Positions 59,041 to 64,000 of a stretch of DNA of 64,000 nucleotides are shown one piece after another (the first letter of the stretch is position 1; every line of letters begins with the position of its first letter). Both the position numbers and the translations under genes were made by a program. Under the pieces are notes generated by a model. The model made no database searches. It saw only the letters and a program-made list of their open reading frames with translations, and was not told the origin of the DNA. The stretch lies in contig NZ_LISW01000005.1 of NCBI RefSeq assembly GCF_001905735.1, positions 151,969-215,968 of the forward strand. The letters are read 5' to 3'. The DNA comes from Streptomyces sp. CB01249 (lineage in GTDB: Bacteria > Actinomycetota > Actinomycetes > Streptomycetales > Streptomycetaceae).

Positions 59041-60107
59041 GCCTTCTCCTCGACCATTTCAATAAATTCCTGCGTCATACCACGGAAAGCGTCGAAACCG
59101 CCCTGGTATCCGTACTTCTGGCGCAGCGTACTGCGACCGACGAACTCCGCCGAACCGGCGATGTCGTTCTTCTCGGGAATGAAGGTCGGCAGCACTGCGG
59201 GGAGCTTATTGTCGCCCTGAAGTCGCCTGACAGTGTTCCAGTGGACTGTCGAATTTGCCTTGTATTTCGTGATGACGATACCGATCTCTTTGATGGTCTC
59301 CCCCAGGTCGTCGGCGAAGGCCCGCACCCGCCGCTGGATCTGAGGGATGCCGTAGGTGGACAGGACGTCGGGAATCGTCGGGATGATGTATCCCTCGGAG
59401 ATGCGCAGACCGTTCAAAGTGACAATGCCGAGGTTGGGAGGGCAGTCGACGAGCACGTAGTCATAGTCGTCAATGATCTTCCGGATCGCCTTGCGCAGAA
59501 GATCGGTGGGGTTGTTGGCGTGGAAACGCCCCCTGGGCATGGACGCCAGGCGGTCCTGGACGTCGATGAGGTCCAGCGAGGACGGCAGGAGGTCCACCTT
59601 CGTCACCGCGTCCACGGAAGAGACATTGCGTTGGAGTGTTTTCTCCAGGTCGAACTCCAGAGGCTCGTCCTCGGGCCGAAGGGCATCCTTGAACAGAGTC
59701 GCCAGAGTGTACCCATCGTCGTTCAGTTCCCCCCACCTCTCCTCCCCGATCAAGACCGTGGTCAGATTGGTCTGCGGATCGAGATCGACTACCAGGACCC
59801 GCTTGCGGAACTCTGCGGAGAGGCACTCCGCGAGTCCGGCCGTGGTCGTGGTCTTCCCGACTCCGCCCTTCAGATTGATGGCCGAGATGACGTGGGCTTT
59901 GGATACCATGTGCTTCTTTCTCCATTTGAGGTAGTGCTGAATCTCACTCGCCCGGAAAACCGGGCCGCTCCGCAGGTCCGCGAGGGGAGCAGGGAAGTAT
60001 TTGTCACGAGCGCGCCAATTCGCTACGACGGTCCGGCCAACCCCCGCCATCCCCGCCACTTCGAACAGTCCGACGAGTTGGTCTTCAGCCTCGGACATGC
60101 CCGCCAT
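59037..60107 (-). CDS. HTH-ParA fusion ATPase
   Basis: Protein of 356 aa. Residues about 8-65 look like a MerR/AlpA-type HTH (LVGLFEVAGMAGVGRTVVANW, FRASEIQHYLKWR). Residues about 70-356 are a ParA/Soj ATPase: deviant Walker A INLKGGVGKTTT, LVVDLDPQTNLT (A'), and VLVDCPPNLG (Walker B region). ATG 60107 follows GAGGAG at 5 nt. The gene is preceded by two palindromes, likely its own operators, and is coupled to the 182-aa gene. Such pairs partition plasmids or position DNA; here it is chromosomal and beside a nuclease. Confidence 0.9.
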   Translation of the reverse strand: MAGMSEAEDQLVGLFEVAGMAGVGRTVVANWRARDKYFPAPLADLRSGPVFRASEIQHYLKWRKKHMVSKAHVISAINLKGGVGKTTTTAGLAECLSAEFRKRVLVVDLDPQTNLTTVLIGEERWGELNDDGYTLATLFKDALRPEDEPLEFDLEKTLQRNVSSVDAVTKVDLLPSSLDLIDVQDRLASMPRGRFHANNPTDLLRKAIRKIIDDYDYVLVDCPPNLGIVTLNGLRISEGYIIPTIPDVLSTYGIPQIQRRVRAFADDLGETIKEIGIVITKYKANSTVHWNTVRRLQGDNKLPAVLPTFIPEKNDIAGSAEFVGRSTLRQKYGYQGGFDAFRGMTQEFIEMVEEKA

Positions 60108-60118
60108 GACAGCTCCTC

Positions 60119-60163
60119 GTGAACGGCCTTCACGCTTACTCATCAAGCGTGAAGGCCGTTCAC
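60119..60163. promoter_or_regulatory. Twin 15-bp palindromes (operator or parS-like)
   Basis: Two sites of the form GTGAA-N5-TTCAC, at 60119-60133 (centre CGGCC) and 60149-60163 (centre GGCCG), 30 bp centre to centre. They are also mutual inverted repeats: a perfect 18-bp pair (60120-60137 and 60145-60162) with a 7-nt loop. They lie 12 bp upstream of the HTH-ParA start. Confidence 0.85.
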
Positions 60164-60377
60164 AATCACCGTCAATCCCCAACTTTGTTGGCTGGGAGCA
60201 CGGTTACACTCACGCGCCCCCTTGCGCGCGGGTTTACGCCGGGTGCGTTCCGCCCATACCGTCTTCCGTCCGAGGTAGCGGGCTCGCAGCCCCAAGCGCC
60301 TGCGAGCGAGGCGACGAGGAGCAGATCGCATCCGGACTCGCTGCCCGCATCAGACGTCGGCGCGGGAGACGCTCCCC
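60164..60377. other. Intergenic, no gene seen
   Basis: 214 bp between the operator pair and the decayed ATPase gene. A small hairpin CTCGCAG/CTGCGAG occurs near 60285-60308. Nothing else recognisable. Confidence 0.5.
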
Positions 60378-60680
60378 TCAGGCATCCATGACCTCGATGC
60401 GCAGGGCACCAGCCGTGAGGACCATGGGCAAGGCAGGCAAGGCGGCCCGTACGCGGCGAGTTCCGCAATGAGGGAGGAAACCGCAAACCGTGCCCTCGTC
60501 ACTGGCTGCTATCTCCAAGCGGTCCCGCTGGTCTGCAATCCAGCGTTCGGCGGCATGGCGGGCTCGCGTGGGCGCCGTGTCTGCTGGTGAAACGTAAGGC
60601 GGAAGTGGTGAGTCGTGATGGTCGGCCCCCCGGTGACGATGATGACCTGCCGGCCCACCCCACCGAGAGTGACGAAGCAC
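60378..60680 (-). pseudogene. Remnant of an anti-sigma-type HATPase protein
   Basis: A frame of 100 codons. The distal part, RHAAERWIADQRDRLEIAA ... PMVLTAGALRIEVMDA, resembles pieces of the small ATP-binding (SpoIIAB-like) proteins abundant in Streptomyces, but the N and G boxes are lost and the frame stops at EVMDA. Divergent from the XRE remnant, as the intact genes usually are. Confidence 0.4.
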
Positions 60681-60860
60681 TTCTACATCGTGAAAGGTGC
60701 CGCGTGGTACCGAGAGGCGACTATCCCGGGGCGGAGGGCGGGATGTGCGCAGGTACGGCCTTAACCTGGCCGGACGTTCGACAGTTCGCCCCTGGTGCGA
60801 CGGCAGTGGGCAGCGGTACGGGATGGCAGCACAGGCGGGCGGTTCGGGGGCCCACCGGCG

Positions 60861-61127
60861 GTGAGGCGGACGTACAGACGAGGTGGCGACCCGTTCCGGG
60901 CGCTAGGGCGGCAGACCAGGGTCGTGCGGGTACGGGCCGGGATGAGCCAGAGGGAGCTGGGCGACCGGCTCGGCTACGGGGAGGCGACTAGAGCGGGATG
61001 ACGGACGCGTCAGCCCGAACTGCTGTGCACAGGGGATGAGTTGCTGGAATGCAGGGGACTACTGGCTGCGACTGCGGAGGATGTGGAGCGGATATCCCCG
61101 ATCGAAAACTTGCTGGGGGACCAATGA
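60861..61127 (+). pseudogene. Truncated XRE/DUF5753-type regulator
   Basis: GTG 60861 starts VRRTYRRGGDPFRALGRQ and goes on through RVRAGMSQRELGDRLGYGEA, a clear XRE helix-turn-helix, then meets a stop at about 60999. A second frame, from about 61013, resumes as PELLCTGDELLECRGLLAAT and EDVERISPIENLLGDQ, ending at the TGA of 61125-61127. About half of the HTH domain's end and nearly all of the DUF5753 sensor domain are missing. Confidence 0.7.
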
Positions 61128-61310
61128 ACGATGCAGAACCCGCGCGCCATGTTTGGTTCAAGAGCAACTACAACAGCAACGAGGGCGGTGAATGCGTGGA
61201 GGTCGCCTGCTCCGGCGTCACACGCGAGATGGCGCCGACGATGGCCTGGGTCTGACCTTTCGTACGTGCCGAAGTGGTGGAGCACGTTCGCCTCGTGCAG
61301 CGGGAGGCTG
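61124..61310 (+). pseudogene. Frameshifted DUF397 gene
   Basis: ATG 61124 overlaps the XRE remnant stop (ATGA), as in intact XRE-DUF397 pairs. The frame WFKSNYNSNEGGECVEVA is a textbook DUF397 core, but then shifts: the expected continuation TRDGADDGLGLTF is in another frame, and KWWSTFA in a third. The first frame stops at 61255 (43 codons). Confidence 0.72.
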
Positions 61311-61568
61311 CGACACGCCTTCCATTCTTCTTCGGTGCTCGGGGAACGTGAACGGGACTCGAAGATCGGGAGGCTGTTCACGTCCCAGCGTGACGTGCTG
61401 GACTACGCCGCCCAGGATCCGGCGAACCCCGCCCTGCAGCCCCTCCTCGACCTCGGCGGCCCAGCATGGAACGCCGCCCCTCAGGAGAGCGAGAGCAGAC
61501 GCCGCAGACCATGATGTGCCAACTAGAATTCTCAGTGACATCGGGGATCTGCATTTAGGGTGACCCCC
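61311..61568. other. Intergenic, no gene supported
   Basis: A plus-strand frame ends RDVLDYAAQDPANPALQPLL at 61514 but has no start of its own. It may be part of the decayed element. An AT-richer patch near 61525-61555 probably holds the VOC gene promoter. Confidence 0.4.
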
Positions 61569-62003
61569 ATGACAGAGATCAACAAGTTCCAGGTGACCTT
61601 CGACTGTGCGGACCCCGAGCGCGTGGGGCGTTTCTGGTGCGAGGTGCTGGGATATGTCGCACCGGAGCCGCCGGAGGGGTTCGACTCCTGGGACGCGTAC
61701 AACGCCTCGCTGCCCGCGGAGGAGCGGAACACGTGGTTCGCGGCCTCCGACCCCACCGGGGCCGGTCCGCGCCTGTACTTCCAGAAGGTCCCCGAGGGCA
61801 AGGTCGCCAAGAACCGGCTGCACCTCGATGTCCGGGTGGGCATCGGGCTCAAGGGCGAGGAGCGGCTTGCCGTACTTGAGGCCGAGTGCGCGCGGTTGCT
61901 GCCGCTCGGCGCCAAGCGCGGGCAGTTGCTGCTCGCCGACGAGGAGAACGAGTCCTGCCTCAACATGCAGGACGTCGAGGGCAACGAGTTCTGCCTCGAC
62001 TGA
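61569..62003 (+). CDS. VOC-family (glyoxalase/dioxygenase-like) protein
   Basis: Protein of 144 aa. FQVTFDCADPERVGRFWCEVLGY and RLYFQKVPEGKVAKNRLHLDVRV give the paired beta-alpha-beta-beta-beta units of the VOC fold, ending DVEGNEFCLD. This subtype (Glyoxalase-like domain) often lacks known activity. ATG 61569 has AGGG 8 nt upstream; GTG 61560 is less likely. Confidence 0.88.
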   Translation: MTEINKFQVTFDCADPERVGRFWCEVLGYVAPEPPEGFDSWDAYNASLPAEERNTWFAASDPTGAGPRLYFQKVPEGKVAKNRLHLDVRVGIGLKGEERLAVLEAECARLLPLGAKRGQLLLADEENESCLNMQDVEGNEFCLD

Positions 62004-62004
62004 G

Positions 62005-62751
62005 ATGACCGACCCCCGGCCCGACCCGGCCGCCCTGTACCCCGAGGTCGCCGCGCACGGCAGCCTCGCCGCCGCCCTGCGGGCCGTTGCGGCGGGCGGC
62101 CTGGACGCGGTCCCGCTCAGTTCGCCGGACGGAGAGCCGCTGCTCGACGCGGGCGCCGCCACCACGCTGCCGCACCGGAGGCCCTTGCGGGTCAGCGCCT
62201 GGCGGTACGAACGGCGCTGGCGCATCTCGGGCGACGACGCCTTCCAGTCGCTGCCCGTGCTGGGCGGCGAGACCGACGACCTGGCGCACGTGGCCCGGGC
62301 GGTCCGGGGCTGGCACGACGGGGAGCCCCTGGAGGACATCCACCGGGCGGCGCCCTTCGCGCGGCCGACGGGCCGGTTCGAGGTGCCGGACCTGGACCCC
62401 GGGCGCCTGGCCGAGTCCGAGTGGCAGGGGCTGCGGCAGCAGGCGGCCGGGCTCCCCTGTCCCTGGGCCCCGGCGTACCGCTCGCTGATCGAGGCGGCGT
62501 ACGCCGAGCCGGTGCTGCGGGCGCTCTACCCGTTCACGAGCCACTGGGCGCTCCGGTTCTCCACCACGACGCGTCCGCTCCTGACCGTAGTCGGGCCGTC
62601 CGTCGCCGCGAACGGGGAGGGGGCGTTCGCGGTGAGCGGCGGCCCCGGCGCCGCGGGTGAGTTCGCCACCGCCCGGGCGGCCGTCGCCGCGGCGCTCGTC
62701 CGTCTTCCGGCCGACCCGGGCCCCGTAGCGCTCGGCGCGCCACCGGAGTAG
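62005..62751 (+). CDS. DUF6193-like protein
   Basis: Protein of 248 aa starting 1 nt after the VOC stop, so co-transcribed. The segment LRALYPFTSHWALRFSTTTRP near residue 175 is like the C-terminal block of DUF6193 proteins, and the DDLAHVARAVRGWHDGEPLEDI region matches their middle. Called 'natural product biosynthesis' in databases without known activity. Call made from memory of the family. Confidence 0.68.
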   Translation: MTDPRPDPAALYPEVAAHGSLAAALRAVAAGGLDAVPLSSPDGEPLLDAGAATTLPHRRPLRVSAWRYERRWRISGDDAFQSLPVLGGETDDLAHVARAVRGWHDGEPLEDIHRAAPFARPTGRFEVPDLDPGRLAESEWQGLRQQAAGLPCPWAPAYRSLIEAAYAEPVLRALYPFTSHWALRFSTTTRPLLTVVGPSVAANGEGAFAVSGGPGAAGEFATARAAVAAALVRLPADPGPVALGAPPE

Positions 62752-62777
62752 GCGCCCGGCCACGTACGCTCGCGCCC

Positions 62778-63746
62778 ATGCCCGCCCCCTCCCCCGCACC
62801 CCGTCTGCACCGCGTCGCCGTTCTCGTGCTCGACGGGGCGAAGCCGCTCGACGTGGGCATCCCGGCCCAGGTGTTCACGACCCGGGCGAGCATGCCGTAC
62901 GAGGTACGGGTGTGCGGGGCGGCCCCGGGGCCGGTGACCGGGGGCGACGGGCTCGCCTACCACGTGACGCACGGGCTCGAAGCGCTGGCCTGGGCGGACA
63001 TCGTGTTCGTACCGGGGTACCGGCAGCCGGACCGGGAGGATCCGCCCCGGGCCGTGATCGAGGCGCTGGTGGCCGCCCACGAGCGGGGGGCGCGGCTCGC
63101 CGCCATCTCGACCGGGGCGTTCGCGCTCGCCGCGACCGGGCTGCTCGACGGCCGCCGGGCCACCACGCACTGGCACTACACCCGGGCGCTCGCCGCGAAG
63201 TACCCGCTGGTCCGGGTGGACGAGAACGTGCTGTTCGTGGACGAGGGCAGCGTCCTCACCTCGGCGGGCGCCGCGTCCGGGATCGACCTGTGCCTGCACG
63301 TCCTGCGCGGCGACCTGGGCATCGCCGCGTCCAACCACGCGGCCCGGCGGCTCGTCGCGGCCCCGTACCGCAGCGGCGGGCAGGCGCAGTACGTGCCGCG
63401 CAGCGTCCCGGAGCCGCTGGGCGAGCGGTTCGCGGCCACCCGGGAGTGGGCGCTGCACCGGCTCGGCGAACCCCTCACGCTCGACGCGCTGGCCCGGCAC
63501 GCGGCGGTGTCGCCCCGCACGTTCTCGCGGCGGTTCGCGGAGGACACCGGGTACACACCGATGCAGTGGGTGATGCGGGCCCGTATCGACATGGCCCGCG
63601 AACTCCTCGAACGCTCGGAGCGGGCCGTCGAGCAGATCGCCGCCGATGTGGGGCTCGGGACCGGCGCGAATCTGCGGCTGCACTTCCAGCGCATCCTGGG
63701 CACCACCCCGAGCGAGTACCGGCGCACCTTCACCCGGGGCGAATAG
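62778..63746 (+). CDS. GlxA-type AraC regulator (DJ-1/PfpI + AraC HTH)
   Basis: Protein of 322 aa. Residues about 10-185 are a DJ-1/PfpI-like sensor (VAVLVLDGAKPLDVGIPAQVF, AAISTGAFALAATGLLDGRRATTHW; the nucleophile Cys is replaced by Thr). Residues about 215-318 carry two AraC helix-turn-helix motifs (TLDALARHAAVSPRTFSRRF and VEQIAADVGLGTGANLRLHFQ). ATG 62778. Activator or repressor of unknown target. Confidence 0.92.
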   Translation: MPAPSPAPRLHRVAVLVLDGAKPLDVGIPAQVFTTRASMPYEVRVCGAAPGPVTGGDGLAYHVTHGLEALAWADIVFVPGYRQPDREDPPRAVIEALVAAHERGARLAAISTGAFALAATGLLDGRRATTHWHYTRALAAKYPLVRVDENVLFVDEGSVLTSAGAASGIDLCLHVLRGDLGIAASNHAARRLVAAPYRSGGQAQYVPRSVPEPLGERFAATREWALHRLGEPLTLDALARHAAVSPRTFSRRFAEDTGYTPMQWVMRARIDMARELLERSERAVEQIAADVGLGTGANLRLHFQRILGTTPSEYRRTFTRGE

Positions 63747-63875
63747 GGGCGAATGGGGGGTGGGCCGCCGCCACGCCCCGCTGGCGGGATCCTTGCGGAC
63801 CGTGGCGATCCCGCCGCTGTCCGGGGCGCGCGGCGCGCGCGATCGTGGAGGGCGAAGAGAGAAGGGACATCTCAC

Positions 63876-64000
63876 GTGACTCGCATCGCCATCAACGGAT
63901 TCGGCCGCATCGGACGCAACGTGCTGCGCGCGCTGCTCGAACGCGACAGCGACCTCGACCTGGTCGCCGTCAACGACCTCTCGGAGCCCGCCACCCTCGC
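63876..64000 (+). CDS. gap: Glyceraldehyde-3-phosphate dehydrogenase (5' part only)
   Basis: GTG 63876, with GAAGGGA upstream, starts TRIAINGFGRIGRNVLRALL, the NAD-binding start of GAPDH, and stays open for 41 codons to the window edge. VAVNDLSEPATLA continues the Rossmann domain. Whether it is the glycolytic main form or a second copy cannot be told. Confidence 0.93.
   Translation, partial: MTRIAINGFGRIGRNVLRALLERDSDLDLVAVNDLSEPATL

Noticed and set aside
1..64000. CRISPR array, rRNA operon, insertion sequences with transposase
   Set aside because: No regularly spaced repeats, no rRNA sequence and no transposase frames were seen on reading both strands.

Overview
The window is high-GC actinobacterial chromosome, almost certainly Streptomyces. 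A complete ssgB (sporulation division gene) is the best single marker. Supporting signs are frequent GTG starts, 4-nt ATGA/GTGA operon overlaps, tRNA genes without encoded CCA, and several protein types typical of the genus. Most of it reads as conserved core chromosome. The exception is roughly 54.8-61.5 kb, which is accessory.

Layout. 1-10.4 kb: a phosphatidylinositol-mannoside operon on the minus strand (pgsA, acyltransferase, pimA), with thrS and an Ap4A-phosphorylase-like HIT gene further upstream; three plus-strand genes (EF-G2, an unknown membrane protein, a K+ channel) interrupt the block. 10.4-16.7 kb: a 160-bp palindromic repeat, a DUF4365/OB-fold-like gene pair, a DnaQ-type exonuclease, and two identical tRNA-Val(CAC) genes flanking an SRPBCC gene and a large membrane protein gene. 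16.7-24 kb: ssgB, a CGNR regulator, an acetylxylan esterase, a DsbA-like protein, GNAT, and the pabB-pabC pair for p-aminobenzoate. 24.1-24.6 kb: five tRNA genes (Gly, Cys, 3x Val). 24.6-28.3 kb: small proteins, a phosphotransferase and a Ser/Thr kinase. 28.3-35.4 kb: an rRNA methyltransferase and corrinoid genes (siroheme/cobalamin SUMT fusion, a BluB-CobT fusion with a long Pro/Glu/Ala repeat, CobL). 36-39.3 kb: the metN-metI-metQ methionine importer behind a possible 28-codon leader ORF. 39.5-46.3 kb: small membrane proteins, GDPD, PlsC, and a TetR/DHA2 efflux pair with a clear palindromic operator. 46.4-54.8 kb: arginine biosynthesis (argH alone; argC-J-B-D-R as one overlapping operon), with ArgR boxes before argH and argC.

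Accessory region, about 54.8-61.5 kb. Next to the arg operon is a stretch of broken ORFs, then a large DUF262-DUF1524 (GmrSD-type) nuclease with an alkyltransferase-like (ATL) domain lacking the acceptor cysteine plus an unrecognised C-terminal domain. Convergent with it is a two-gene unit: an HTH-ParA ATPase and a small partner protein, preceded by two 15-bp palindromes inside a perfect 18-bp inverted repeat. Beyond lies a decayed ATPase / XRE / DUF397 trio, a common Streptomyces accessory set. This is the best candidate in the window for an undescribed DNA-modification-sensing defence or element-maintenance system.

61.5-64 kb returns to ordinary genes: VOC protein, DUF6193-like protein, a GlxA-type AraC regulator, and the start of a GAPDH gene. 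All domain calls were made by reading the sequence; no database search was run.
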